DNA from: a virus
Length of the DNA: 42,975 nt
Reading direction: 5' to 3' (one strand)
Virus record (IMG/VR): IMGVR_UViG_3300005528_000090
Coordinates: 1 to 42,975 of that record
Shown here: one piece after another, positions 1 to 7,219 of the stretch
Layout of the letters: every line of letters starts with the position of its first letter
How positions within the stretch are numbered: the stretch's first letter is position 1
Notes under the pieces: model-generated
The model's database searches: none
What the model was told of the DNA's origin: nothing
Seen by the model: only the letters and a program-made list of their open reading frames with translations
Translations under genes and position numbers: made by a program

Positions 1-662
1 TTTACACCCTTAGTCTTGTCGTAGTCAGGTCTGAAGAACCTGGGCATATTCTTAAAAGGATAAACAACACTCCTTTGGAACAAGGATGCAGCATCCCTTT
101 CCGTTTTACTCTGAATACCACCTCTTGAGTTTATCGCCCTAGAGATGTACTCATAAAGGAATACACCACTTCTGTAAGACTTACCAAACCTCCTCTTGGT
201 TCCCTCGATCATTCCAAGACACTCTGGATCATCAATACAGTACTGCATGAAGTAGAAGTACTCAAGATCCGGTGTTCTGAACTTAGGATATCCAACGTCT
301 ATCTTAAACCAGTTAAGGTAGAAGTAGTGAAGTCCAGTAAGGTATACAGGCTTGCCATTATTCATGAACCATACGCCGTTAAGCCTCCTATCCCACTCCC
401 TCTGTATAATCCTCTGCATGTCAGCATCAAAGAACTCAGGATCAATCTCCTGTCTCTTTATCTCCTCAGCCTCCTTCTTCTTCCACCACTCCGGCAAATC
501 CTGTCTTTCCCAGTACTGCTCAGATTTTTTCAAAGATCTAGTTATAGTATCTCTCTTCTCAACCTTCCCAGTTAAAATGTTGTACACACTTCCAACCGGC
601 GGGAGGTTGCAGTTTAAACCCTGAACCGGGTAAACACTACCTCCTTTTAGCTGATGATACAT
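1..662 (-). CDS. terL: Terminase large subunit, N-terminal part (runs off window)
   Basis: This would be the motor ATPase and nuclease that packages phage DNA into the prohead. The frame is open from an ATG at 662 to the left edge, giving about 220 residues. It contains the terminase-like stretch GVWFMNNGKPVYLTGLHYF and the P-loop-like GTKRRFGKS (Walker A), followed by QSKTERDAASLF. The nuclease half lies outside the window. The start overlaps the end of the upstream gene by 26 nt, which fits translational coupling. The ATG is followed at once by an open frame; an internal later start cannot be excluded. Assignment rests on the Walker motif and on the phrases typical of Bacteroidota phage terminases. 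Confidence 0.85.
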   Translation of the reverse strand, partial: MYHQLKGGSVYPVQGLNCNLPPVGSVYNILTGKVEKRDTITRSLKKSEQYWERQDLPEWWKKKEAEEIKRQEIDPEFFDADMQRIIQREWDRRLNGVWFMNNGKPVYLTGLHYFYLNWFKIDVGYPKFRTPDLEYFYFMQYCIDDPECLGMIEGTKRRFGKSYRSGVFLYEYISRAINSRGGIQSKTERDAASLFQRSVVYPFKNMPRFFRPDYDKTKGV

Positions 663-1236
663 TTGCTATAAATTCTGGCGTCCACTTCTTAGCCTTGGAT
701 GCATCCATAAGCTCCTGGTCTTCGCCGTAAAGTCGTTTGTAGTAGCTGTCTAACCTGTCATTCATCTTGTCTAACTCCTCAGCTAACTTGGTCTTAACAT
801 CTAATGAGGCAAGTATCTCCTTGTCCCTGTCCCCATCTACAGGCTTCATCAACCTGTAGTTGTACTCCCAGAACCTTTGAGTCTCAGAAACAATCATGGC
901 CCATAACCTGTTCTGGCCATACAGCCTCATGTACTCGTTCATGGCCCTAGTTGCATAGTCTATCTTATTAGCAAATAGGTCCTCTGAAAACTGGTCGTCC
1001 TTAATCTCGCTTAACTGGGCAGCAACGACCTTTCTCTTTACTAAGTCAGGCTCATTCTTCACAAGTGGTGAAGCAGAGTCATACATAGCTACAATATACC
1101 TTAAAAGGGATTCCCTCCTATGAATATCCTCAGTCGGTGCACCCTCTAGTATGTTTGCAAGGTCGGTCTCTGTCAGCCTTTTCTTCCCAAGTGGATTAAA
1201 GACACACCTCTGAAAATCTTTCTCGGTGTAAGACAT
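637..1236 (-). CDS. Protein upstream of terminase; candidate small terminase subunit
   Basis: A 199-residue, highly charged and mostly helical protein encoded directly upstream of terL, with overlapping ends. I recognise no catalytic motif. Small terminase subunits are helical DNA-binding oligomers usually encoded just before terL, so position and size suggest that role, but sequence does not prove it. The C-terminus is basic (SSAKRR), which would suit DNA binding. Alternative: a head-completion or other packaging-associated protein. Confidence 0.6.
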   Translation of the reverse strand: MSYTEKDFQRCVFNPLGKKRLTETDLANILEGAPTEDIHRRESLLRYIVAMYDSASPLVKNEPDLVKRKVVAAQLSEIKDDQFSEDLFANKIDYATRAMNEYMRLYGQNRLWAMIVSETQRFWEYNYRLMKPVDGDRDKEILASLDVKTKLAEELDKMNDRLDSYYKRLYGEDQELMDASKAKKWTPEFIANVSSAKRR

Positions 1237-1278
1237 AATTTACAATATTATAGTATTCTTGATAATTTAGTGCAATTT

Positions 1279-1530
1279 TTACCCTATGATATTAGACACG
1301 TGTTTGTCAACCATGTACATAAAGGATTCGCAGTCAATGTTCACAACTAAAGGGTCAGAGTGCCTGACATAAACGACAGTCATCGCATCTGAAAATGCAT
1401 AGGTCTCAAACCTGACTACGTCCAAAGGGCTTATGTATGTATAGAATGTAGTGTAGCTATTTCTTACGGTAACAGACTCGTCTTCCTTAACCTCCTCAGA
1501 CTTGACTATTTCAATAGCCTGTACCTTCAT
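1279..1530 (-). CDS. Small acidic protein of unknown function
   Basis: I do not recognise this 83-residue protein. A GTG at 1551 lies in frame, but the ATG at 1530 (MKVQAIEIV) is preceded by an A-rich leader and is the likelier start. The N-terminal third carries many Glu and Lys residues (VKSEEVKEDES); the remainder looks like beta strands (TTFYTYISPLDVVRFETYAF). It sits in the packaging-side operon, about 20 nt after the preceding stop. Confidence 0.6.
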   Translation of the reverse strand: MKVQAIEIVKSEEVKEDESVTVRNSYTTFYTYISPLDVVRFETYAFSDAMTVVYVRHSDPLVVNIDCESFMYMVDKHVSNIIG

Positions 1531-1550
1531 GTATTTATCAGTGTATCCCA

Positions 1551-1763
1551 CTAAATATTTTTTATCTGTTTGATTAACTTATCCTGAGCAAACAGTATTA
1601 CCTTATATGTCTTTGACTTAACCTTGATGATATCCTCTACCTCCTCATCATAATTCTTTTCCTCTATCTCAGAAACAGTTACTAAAATAGAAAGACAAGA
1701 CTCTATTATATTTAGAAGCTCATTCCTGTAATCATTCTCATGTATCAGTATATCATCTTCCAT
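1551..1763 (-). CDS. Small helical protein of unknown function
   Basis: A 70-residue acidic protein predicted to be helical, without a recognisable family. It is separated by only 3 nt from the gene before it, so it is surely cotranscribed and probably coupled. The C-terminal part is Lys/Ile-rich (FAQDKLIKQIKNI). No signal peptide or membrane segment is visible. Confidence 0.6.
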   Translation of the reverse strand: MEDDILIHENDYRNELLNIIESCLSILVTVSEIEEKNYDEEVEDIIKVKSKTYKVILFAQDKLIKQIKNI

Positions 1764-1766
1764 ATA

Positions 1767-1958
1767 TTAAATATTAGCCTTTTCAAGAATAGTATCTATA
1801 AGATCCTCCTCCATAAGAGTTAGCTTCTCATCACGGCTTAACTTTTGAGAAATCCTCTTCCAGAATTCGAACTTCTTCTCGTATTCATGAAGCTTCTTAG
1901 CTGCGTACTTCCTTCTCTCAGAATCAGTCATTTTTTTAAATTTTTCCCCAAGCTTCAT
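1767..1958 (-). CDS. Small basic coiled-coil-like protein
   Basis: 63 residues, strongly charged and helical (KLHEYEKKFEFWKRISQKLS). The start overlaps the stop of the upstream gene by 4 nt (ATGA-type junction), typical of tight phage operons. Function unknown; size and charge would suit a DNA- or protein-binding accessory factor, but nothing specific can be shown. Confidence 0.6.
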   Translation of the reverse strand: MKLGEKFKKMTDSERRKYAAKKLHEYEKKFEFWKRISQKLSRDEKLTLMEEDLIDTILEKANI

Positions 1959-2239
1959 AGAGCAATATATTTTTCTGCTAAAGATTTATCATAAGAAAAA
2001 ACAAACTTAGACAACAAATAGAACTCATGGAATTCAGTATAATCCATCTCGGTGCTTACCTCTAATACATTAACACCATTACCATGATCCTCTATTACAG
2101 CACAGGCGATTTCCTTAGCATCATCCGTCCAATTTGGACCAACTCTATACATCTCGTAAGTAGTACCAAACTCGTCGTTGTTTATAATTATCTTGTATTC
2201 TGTACAATCAGTACTAGTGTTTAATAAATAGTGAACCAT
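1955..2239 (-). CDS. Hypothetical protein, 94 aa
   Basis: Unrecognised acidic protein of mixed strand and helix character. Its ATG overlaps the last base of the phosphoesterase stop, and its own stop overlaps the next gene by 4 nt, so it belongs to the same polycistronic message. No metal or catalytic motif is seen. Confidence 0.6.
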   Translation of the reverse strand: MVHYLLNTSTDCTEYKIIINNDEFGTTYEMYRVGPNWTDDAKEIACAVIEDHGNGVNVLEVSTEMDYTEFHEFYLLSKFVFSYDKSLAEKYIAL

Positions 2240-2943
2240 TATTTTTTGATTTTAATTTTTTTACCAAGATCCATTGGAACAAATGTTGCAGTCCTACCAC
2301 CATCTAAAAGAACGCCACAGCCAAGCGTTGGCCTCTTCTTAAAGTTTCTACCATAGGCAAATGCCGGTGAGTTAATATCAATCCCACACCCTACATTCAT
2401 TCCATAAAGCAAGTCCCATTCTGATGCAAGATACTGAATTCCTCCATATGAATGTATATGCCCTATAACCGTAGGTCTTCTGTTATCCTTAGCTCTGTTA
2501 ATCGCTCCATTAGGACCACTCGACCCAGTGCCGTGCTCTAGAACAACATCCCCAAAGAAATGCTGCCAGTCCCACTTCCAACCTATAGGAGCATCCCATA
2601 TCTGGTTGTAATTCTTAAGGAATCTCTTAGGAAGCCCAGCCGTCTGCCCCTTCCTTAGATTTAAAGCTGTGTGATTACCAATGCATACATCTACAATCGG
2701 GAAAGTCTTGAACCACTTCTGCATTGACTCGTAGGCCATGTCAGCCTCACGTCCAGCACTGTGCAAGTCAGGATCAGCCTCATGGTAAGAAATTGCGTGG
2801 TTGTCTACCTCATCGCCAATGTGAAAAATCCTGTCACACTTGTAGAAGTTTGCAACCTCATAACAAAAGTTTCTGTAGTCCTTGTGACACCACGGCTCAT
2901 GAGTGTCTCCAATAACTAGGGCGTTGTTTGTAAATAGGCTCAT
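2239..2943 (-). CDS. Calcineurin-like metallophosphoesterase
   Basis: 234 residues with the full set of calcineurin-like metallophosphoesterase motifs: GDTHEP (D13, H15), GDEVD (D44), GNH near residue 93 and GHIHS near residue 165. These ligate two metal ions and hydrolyse phosphomonoesters or phosphodiesters. The natural substrate is unknown; phage relatives are often placed near replication or packaging genes and could act on nucleic acid ends or nucleotides. Here it lies in the terminase-side operon, 1-4 nt overlaps on both sides. The family call is firm and the biological role is not. Confidence 0.9.
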   Translation of the reverse strand: MSLFTNNALVIGDTHEPWCHKDYRNFCYEVANFYKCDRIFHIGDEVDNHAISYHEADPDLHSAGREADMAYESMQKWFKTFPIVDVCIGNHTALNLRKGQTAGLPKRFLKNYNQIWDAPIGWKWDWQHFFGDVVLEHGTGSSGPNGAINRAKDNRRPTVIGHIHSYGGIQYLASEWDLLYGMNVGCGIDINSPAFAYGRNFKKRPTLGCGVLLDGGRTATFVPMDLGKKIKIKK

Positions 2944-3170
2944 CTTATTACAGCTTTAATGGCTAGTTCGTGTATGTAGTAAAGGTTCTCATCCTTATCA
3001 TATTGTATAACAACACGAGGATCTATAATAATAGTATCGCCGGGAACTACTATATTCTTCTCGTCTGAGTTAACGACAACACACTTCTGGTTATCGCTGT
3101 CTTTATATATGATAATACTTGCAGACTCCTCAATTGGCCTACAGGTAATTGTTCTATTTAGCAGACGCAT
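2940..3170 (-). CDS. Hypothetical small beta-rich protein
   Basis: 76 residues, alternating hydrophobic pattern (NIVVPGDTIIIDPRVVIQYD) that suggests a small beta barrel. The phrase VPGDTIIIDPR resembles the loop-strand pattern seen in GroES-like and OB-like folds, and a GroES-like gene lies nearby, but this is only a resemblance. Overlaps both neighbours by a few bases. Confidence 0.55.
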   Translation of the reverse strand: MRLLNRTITCRPIEESASIIIYKDSDNQKCVVVNSDEKNIVVPGDTIIIDPRVVIQYDKDENLYYIHELAIKAVIR

Positions 3171-3351
3171 CTATTTTCTTTTCAATGTACTCAAATGTTA
3201 ATGACTGAAGTTTTTCAGATAGTCCAAAGTATTTACCTGAAATAATATAGTAAATAAGAAATGGAACAAGTTCCAAAACCAAAACAGCTGCACAGAATAC
3301 TATAGTTATAAAGGCAGCAATTACAAAGAAGAGTCGTTTAAGCGGTAACAT
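3154..3351 (-). CDS. Small membrane protein
   Basis: 65 residues beginning with a basic N-terminus (MLPLKRLF) and a long hydrophobic segment at about residues 8-38, enough for one long or two short membrane helices, then a charged tail. It could be a holin or other membrane accessory, but no family is recognised and the position away from the endolysins gives no support. It overlaps the neighbouring genes by 17 and 31 nt. Confidence 0.55.
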   Translation of the reverse strand: MLPLKRLFFVIAAFITIVFCAAVLVLELVPFLIYYIISGKYFGLSEKLQSLTFEYIEKKIDASAK

Positions 3352-3896
3352 TCTATATCGTTTTTGTTCATTAAATAATACTCCTTACCTTCGATTTCAT
3401 TTTTAAAAGCGCATATACTCCTAAAAAAAACAGTAGCGCCAGGAGGAACCTCAAAGCCCTTAGGCGAATATAAAATAGTCCCATAGGTATCAACCTGTTT
3501 CTTCTTTATTGAATCCGGAATGATAATAATGTCGTGGTCTATCTCCTTCGTCTCGATATCTACAATGCACCAATCACCTACAGGAACAATCTTATTATCT
3601 CTAATAACTGCAAATACCTTGTCGCATTCACATGCGTAATAATCAACCCCATCAACCGTAACCTTATTGTCGTCATACTGTAATGTAAAATAATGGAAGT
3701 AAACCTTCTCACCAGGAGTAACCTCATCCCATCCATCAAGAGGTGTAGTCTCTACTGTTCCGTAAATCCTAACACTCCACTCAGGTCTAAACGTTGTATC
3801 CTTGAAAAACTTTATACCAGAATCTGTAACAATCTCATCCTCCCACCTATTGTCGGAGCTTACAAAAATCCTTCCTGTTGTAGCGTATGGTTTCAT
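3321..3896 (-). CDS. Tandem GroES-like (co-chaperonin fold) protein
   Basis: About 191 residues from the ATG at 3896, which has an A-rich leader; a longer frame reaches 3935. Two successive segments show a GroES-type pattern. The first reads roughly EVTPGEKVYFHYFTLQ then YYACECDKVFAVIRD; the second GTILYSPKGFEVPPGATVFF then EIEGKEYYLMNKNDIECY. GroES caps the GroEL cage, and phages such as T4 (gp31) encode their own version to fold capsid protein. Two fused copies would be unusual. It sits in the packaging/late operon, which suits a folding role. Fold assigned by eye only. Confidence 0.6.
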   Translation of the reverse strand: MKPYATTGRIFVSSDNRWEDEIVTDSGIKFFKDTTFRPEWSVRIYGTVETTPLDGWDEVTPGEKVYFHYFTLQYDDNKVTVDGVDYYACECDKVFAVIRDNKIVPVGDWCIVDIETKEIDHDIIIIPDSIKKKQVDTYGTILYSPKGFEVPPGATVFFRSICAFKNEIEGKEYYLMNKNDIECYRLNDSSL

Positions 3897-4036
3897 AATT
3901 GTTTGTTTTAAAAAGAGGGGGCTAGTGGAAACCAACCCCGAACCAAAAACTACGAGTATTTATTACAAGCACATAAAACTTTAAGCAAGATACGAAATAA
4001 AAAAAACAATACAAAAGAAGTAATCAACACAATGTG

Positions 4037-4060
4037 AAAAGGTGCCATTGCTGACACCAG
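4037..4060 (-). terminator. Weak hairpin with U-run after RNase H gene
   Basis: On the minus strand GGTG...CACC forms a 4-bp stem with a 10-nt loop followed directly by TTTTC. It lies in the ~180-nt gap between the RNase H stop and the GroES-like start. The stem is short, so it may only attenuate transcription. The rest of the gap is A-rich and holds nothing else I can name. Confidence 0.3.
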
Positions 4061-4073
4061 TTTCTCATATGGA

Positions 4074-4520
4074 TTATTTATTATAACCGTGGTCGATCAG
4101 CCTATTCTCTTTTTCATCTATGACATCGTATGAAATCTTATCAGCTAATTCGTTATACTTATTACCGTTGTGGCCTCTAACCCAGGAACAGGTTACATCG
4201 CTAGTCAAAAGTTCCTTTATCCTTATCCATAAGTCGTGGTTAGGTTTTTTCATTAACTGCTCTATAGACCTTTTCTTTATCGAACCTGTTGATATAGGAG
4301 TTACAACGTATGTAGAATCCGAATGGATGTGAATTCTTAAACCACTATAGTTTTCCAAAACCCTTACAACCGCCATCAGCTCCATCCTGTTATTCGTAGT
4401 CTTATGATAACACTCACTGTATGTATCTACTGTTCCATCAGGATGAACTGAAACATATGCAAATCCTCCATGACCTGGGTTTGTAGGTGCACATGCACCA
4501 TCTGTATATATATTGATCAT
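4074..4520 (-). CDS. rnhA: Ribonuclease HI
   Basis: 148 residues, the usual length for RNase HI, which cuts the RNA strand of RNA-DNA hybrids, for example replication primers. The catalytic set is intact: D7 (YTDGAC), E47 (NNRMEL), D68 (HSDSTYV) and D127 (NELADK), plus the conserved H117 (RGHNGN). It probably removes primers made by the primase-helicase encoded at 14105-15829, although it is located in the opposite, packaging-side operon. The ATG at 4520 overlaps the stop of the preceding gene by 4 nt. Confidence 0.95.
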   Translation of the reverse strand: MINIYTDGACAPTNPGHGGFAYVSVHPDGTVDTYSECYHKTTNNRMELMAVVRVLENYSGLRIHIHSDSTYVVTPISTGSIKKRSIEQLMKKPNHDLWIRIKELLTSDVTCSWVRGHNGNKYNELADKISYDVIDEKENRLIDHGYNK

Positions 4521-5032
4521 CTGGTTGGTTTGTTGTAATAAAATTTAAACATATTGTCCTCAAGAAGAGATTCGTCAACATATACAACCTCATTCCTATA
4601 GTTAACACTTATAGTAATAAATGAACTTCCTATCTGCCATTTAGCATAAACCTCCCCAGCTTTAGGATCATCGTTATACTCATAAGGCATATAATTTGTC
4701 TGCCTTACTAGATTCTCCTTTAACATGCCATAATAAACAAATGGCTTTACAAATTCCTGCTCAGGAACAATGCCAACCATTTTATATATAACGCTATCTA
4801 TTGGGTTATATATAAACTTCTTGATCTCAACATAACCAATGTGGCTATAGCTTATAGTAAATGAGTTCTTATCAGTAGATACAAGATTAGAGTTTCTCTT
4901 TGATAACAACTCATTCAGAACCGTCTTAGCATTTCTGAAAACTAAAACGCCATCAAACTTAGAATCGCTCTGATGTTGAGCATTGCTAGAAAAAGAATTG
5001 GCCAGTAAAAGTAAAAGTAGTAAACGTTTCAT
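4517..5032 (-). CDS. Secreted or periplasmic protein with signal peptide
   Basis: About 171 residues from ATG 5032. The N-terminus is a textbook signal peptide: MKRL, a run of seven leucines, then ANSFSSNAQ with probable cleavage after SNA. The mature part is a mixed alpha/beta protein without recognised motif. A longer frame begins at 5086, but a promoter (5055-5087) lies inside that extension, so the shorter start is chosen. Flavobacterial exported proteins often end their signal peptide in NAQ. A phage-encoded secreted protein could alter the host envelope or be a lysogenic conversion gene. Confidence 0.7.
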   Translation of the reverse strand: MKRLLLLLLLANSFSSNAQHQSDSKFDGVLVFRNAKTVLNELLSKRNSNLVSTDKNSFTISYSHIGYVEIKKFIYNPIDSVIYKMVGIVPEQEFVKPFVYYGMLKENLVRQTNYMPYEYNDDPKAGEVYAKWQIGSSFITISVNYRNEVVYVDESLLEDNMFKFYYNKPTR

Positions 5033-5054
5033 ATACTTGATTTTTGGTTCATAC

Positions 5055-5087
5055 CAAAGATATGAACATTTAAAAACCAAATCCAAA
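5055..5087 (-). promoter_or_regulatory. Bacteroidota-type promoter
   Basis: Minus-strand TTTG (5087-5084), 21-bp spacer, then TATCTTTG (5062-5055), matching TAnnTTTG exactly. Transcription would start near 5049, giving a leader of about 17 nt before ATG 5032. This gives the signal-peptide gene and those behind it an internal promoter. Confidence 0.6.
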
Positions 5088-5133
5088 TTTATTTTCTACG
5101 TTAACAAACTTTTAACTACTACTGGCCAACTAA

Positions 5134-5679
5134 CTATCTTTGACCAGGCATCATTGCACCTTGACCAACACCTTCTGTAACTTGTCTCTCACCGGCCCAT
5201 TTTTGTCTAGACGAAGTTGTTTTAGCAATACCAAAGTCATATAAGCTTCTAGCTACCTGGCTTCCGCTTAGGTTTTGGAAGTTTGAAAGCATTTCATTAA
5301 TAGCCTGATCTCTTGTAGACCCTGGACGTACATTACCAGCCTGGTCGACAAGAACAGCACTATATCTGTCACCAGTCTTATCCTTTAAGAAACCAATTGT
5401 GAAATCCTTACCGTCAACATTAACAATCTGAGCACCGCCTTCTCCAAAATTGTTTGGAGCATATAGTTCCTTATCGCCATAAGAATATTGACGCTTAAAC
5501 CCAGCCTGTGTAAAAGAGGATGCCTTACCCTGCCCAGATGTAGCAAACTGTTCTAATGGATCAACTTGCGTTGGATTAGGATTTGCTGCATCAGTTGCTG
5601 CGGCAGCCGCACTAGCAGGTACATTCCCTTCTTTTCCCTTTGCGACAAAGTATCCCTTGTCTGATTTTCCGTACTTCAT
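5134..5679 (-). CDS. Hypothetical protein with Ala-rich segment, possible virion protein
   Basis: About 181 residues from ATG 5679 (MKYGKSDKG), chosen because it has an A-rich leader; an in-frame start at 5706 would overlap the upstream gene. There is an Ala-rich, low-complexity segment near residues 20-35, then a globular region with VNVDGKDFTIGFLKDK and a Gln/Gly/Met-rich tail (GVGQGAMMPGQR). Low-complexity linkers are common in structural proteins. No family recognised. Confidence 0.6.
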   Translation of the reverse strand: MKYGKSDKGYFVAKGKEGNVPASAAAAATDAANPNPTQVDPLEQFATSGQGKASSFTQAGFKRQYSYGDKELYAPNNFGEGGAQIVNVDGKDFTIGFLKDKTGDRYSAVLVDQAGNVRPGSTRDQAINEMLSNFQNLSGSQVARSLYDFGIAKTTSSRQKWAGERQVTEGVGQGAMMPGQR

Positions 5680-5699
5680 GTTTATTTGATTTTTATAGT

Positions 5700-5984
5700 T
5701 TACCACTTAACTCTGTCGGCCCAATATGCCGCACTCATCTTTCCTTTCTCGATGTTCGCAGCATGCCTAGCCTTAAACGACGCTCTCTTCTTCTTCATCT
5801 CCTCTGACTCTCCAGCCTTTGGCTTGCCAGCCGTCTTAGCACCCTGCTCGCCAAACCTGATTGTCTTTACCTTACTTCCCTCCTTGGCCACAACAATGTG
5901 CGACTTCTCAGGATGGTTAGGGGTCCTCTTAGGTTTATTATACCCAGACACCCCGGCCCTTTCTAGTCTTGAATCTTTTTTCAT
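5700..5984 (-). CDS. Small basic protein ending SAAYWADRVKW
   Basis: 94 residues, very basic, Lys/Arg-rich throughout, with the C-terminal signature SFKARHAANIEKGKMSAAYW. I recall similar short basic phage proteins (FRARH ... ARYW endings) in marine and Bacteroidota phages, whose function is not established. Basic charge fits nucleic-acid binding. It is the first gene behind the long non-coding leader and is therefore the lead gene of the left minus operon. Confidence 0.7.
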   Translation of the reverse strand: MKKDSRLERAGVSGYNKPKRTPNHPEKSHIVVAKEGSKVKTIRFGEQGAKTAGKPKAGESEEMKKKRASFKARHAANIEKGKMSAAYWADRVKW

Positions 5985-6370
5985 TTTTATATATTCATGA
6001 CGGGTTTATATCCAACCACCTACTCCTAGAGTGATCAAATAGTCAGGGACAGCACAGCAACCGTCCAATCAATCCCTAATGAAAACAGCGAATATCCGTC
6101 GCCACTTGACCAATATCGGAATCGTGCTCGTCGTTAGTTGTCACCCGTCGGACATTGCTAACACTTTGCGGCCAAGTTTGTCCCAGATTGCCACCTAACA
6201 CAAGGTCTTCTTCTATCAAACGCACACTCAGGATTCCAACCCCTACCTACAACCCCGTATCTATAATCAATCCGGTAATTCTCAAAAGAGCTGGTCTTTT
6301 AATTTCCAACCATATTGCTGTCGGTTGGCGGCCAAAACACTTCTTAAAAGCCGGATGGTCTTTCGATCCA
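5985..6370 (-). ncRNA. Long structured leader or independent non-coding RNA
   Basis: The predicted minus-strand start near 6370 lies almost 390 nt before the first ATG (5984). No credible ORF fills this stretch and it is richer in G+C than the coding AT-rich parts around it. On the RNA strand I see hairpins: CCAACC/GGTTGG (6306-6328), GGAT/ATCC with CGAAAGACC loop near the 5' end (6352-6368), and GGACGG/CTGTCC near 6045-6075. GCGGCCAA occurs twice (about 6171 and 6329). This could be a regulatory 5' leader, a stand-alone RNA, or partly a DNA packaging site. No known family recognised. Confidence 0.45.
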
Positions 6371-6375
6371 ACAAG

Positions 6376-6407
6376 CAAATATAAAATAAAGAAATCTAAA
6401 AACCAAA
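6376..6407 (-). promoter_or_regulatory. Leftward Bacteroidota-type promoter
   Basis: Minus-strand TTTG (6407-6404), 20-bp spacer, TATATTTG (6383-6376), an exact TAnnTTTG match with ideal spacing. It should start transcription near 6370 and drive the leader RNA and the whole 5984-to-1 operon. Confidence 0.75.
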
Positions 6408-6409
6408 AA

Positions 6410-6441
6410 TTTCAGGGTATGAGTTTAATTTGTTATATTTG
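6410..6441 (+). promoter_or_regulatory. Rightward Bacteroidota-type promoter
   Basis: TTTC (6410-6413), 20-bp spacer, TATATTTG (6434-6441). The -7 element is exact, the -33 element has one change. Start near 6447 would leave a leader of about 9 nt for ATG 6456. Its upstream element is only 2 bp from that of the leftward promoter, so the two are divergent back to back and could share regulation. Confidence 0.7.
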
Positions 6442-6455
6442 TAGAAACTTAAAAC

Positions 6456-6686
6456 ATGACAGCTGTAGACTGGTTATTTAAGCAACTATGGGATGAACCA
6501 AAGGATAAGCTAACATGGTACGCCTTAAGAAAGAAAGCGATGCAACTGGAGAAACAACAGATAGAGGAGGCATACAAAAGCGGCATCATAGATAAGTCTA
6601 CATTCAACTCAGATAAGTCAAAAACATATTACAACGAAACATATGACAATCCAGGAGCTATACTACGCAAGGAAATACCTTACTGA
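6456..6686 (+). CDS. Small conserved Bacteroidota phage protein
   Basis: 76 residues. The pattern MTAVDWLFKQL ... AMQLEKQQIEEAY ... YYNETYDNP is, from memory, a very common small early protein in Bacteroidota phages and prophages; its function is unknown. It is first behind the rightward promoter, so probably an immediate early gene. It overlaps the next gene by 44 nt in another frame. Confidence 0.75.
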   Translation: MTAVDWLFKQLWDEPKDKLTWYALRKKAMQLEKQQIEEAYKSGIIDKSTFNSDKSKTYYNETYDNPGAILRKEIPY

Positions 6687-6801
6687 AAAAGTCAAGGAAT
6701 CAGACCACTCGCTTAAACTAAGGTACCAAGAAGCCCTTAAAGCCGTGGAAGAACTCATAGAGATGGCAATCCGGTACAACTTTAAAAACGTGGATTTTTA
6801 A
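6643..6801 (+). CDS. Small helical protein overlapping the previous gene
   Basis: 52 residues (MTIQELYYARKYLTEKV to RYNFKNVDF), strongly helical and amphipathic, starting inside the preceding gene in a different frame. Good composition and a clean continuation past the first gene's stop support it as real. Function unknown. Confidence 0.6.
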   Translation: MTIQELYYARKYLTEKVKESDHSLKLRYQEALKAVEELIEMAIRYNFKNVDF

Positions 6802-6828
6802 CCTGGCGTTTTTGTCTCAAAAATTGAC

Positions 6829-6836
6829 TATATTTG
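6829..6836 (+). promoter_or_regulatory. Candidate -7 promoter element
   Basis: TATATTTG matches TAnnTTTG exactly. A TTTG lies at 6811-6814 but the 14-bp spacing is short, so strength is uncertain. If active it would transcribe the hairpin-rich region 6845-7175 and the winged-helix gene. Confidence 0.4.
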
Positions 6837-6837
6837 T

Positions 6838-7175
6838 GGCAAATTGCAACGATAATATGCGGGGAATAGACCTATTAATCACCGCATTTTGTGAGGATAG
6901 AGGGGTGCGGTTAATGTAATTTTTATTTAAATTGTAATAATTTGCGAATTAAAAATTCCAAATGGAGTGGGTTAAAAAATGGCATTTCGATTTTCAGTTT
7001 TGTGCCACGTATTATTGTGCCCCTAATATGTGCGAGCGCATACATGACACATAAAACATAAATGCGGCATTATCTCATGTTGTGGGGAAGTCATGCGGGG
7101 ATTCTTCCAAGCAAAACGATTGGAAACTTTGAAGACGGGGAAAGTTTCCTGCGTGTGCCGGTGGATATTCGAAGG
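6838..7175. other. Non-coding hairpin- and AT-rich region; candidate origin or RNA
   Basis: About 340 bp without a credible gene. It holds a hairpin TGCGG/CCGCA (6858-6886) followed by TTTT, a very AT-rich block (about 6915-6960), repeated TGCGG words (about 6858, 6906, 7063, 7094), a hairpin GGAAG/CTTCC (7086-7108) and a strong one GGAAACTTT/AAAGTTTCC (7122-7149, 9 bp). AT-rich DNA flanked by short repeats suggests a replication origin; the strong hairpins just before the regulator gene suggest a leader RNA. Neither is proven. Confidence 0.35.
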
Positions 7176-7219
7176 TGCTTAACCCCTCCCTTCTCCCATC
7201 GTATTATCAAAGTCACCTT

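Noticed and set aside
327-624. Plus-strand ORFs of 82 and 90 aa
   Set aside because: They lie on the opposite strand of the terminase frame and have shadow-type composition.
6155-6481. 108-aa plus-strand ORF in the promoter region
   Set aside because: Low-quality composition, spans both promoters and the structured leader, and overlaps the true start at 6456.
7175-7219. Longer start (GTG 7175) for the winged-helix gene
   Set aside because: The extra residues are Pro/Ser-rich, unlike the domain, and the GTG is not preceded by an A-rich leader.
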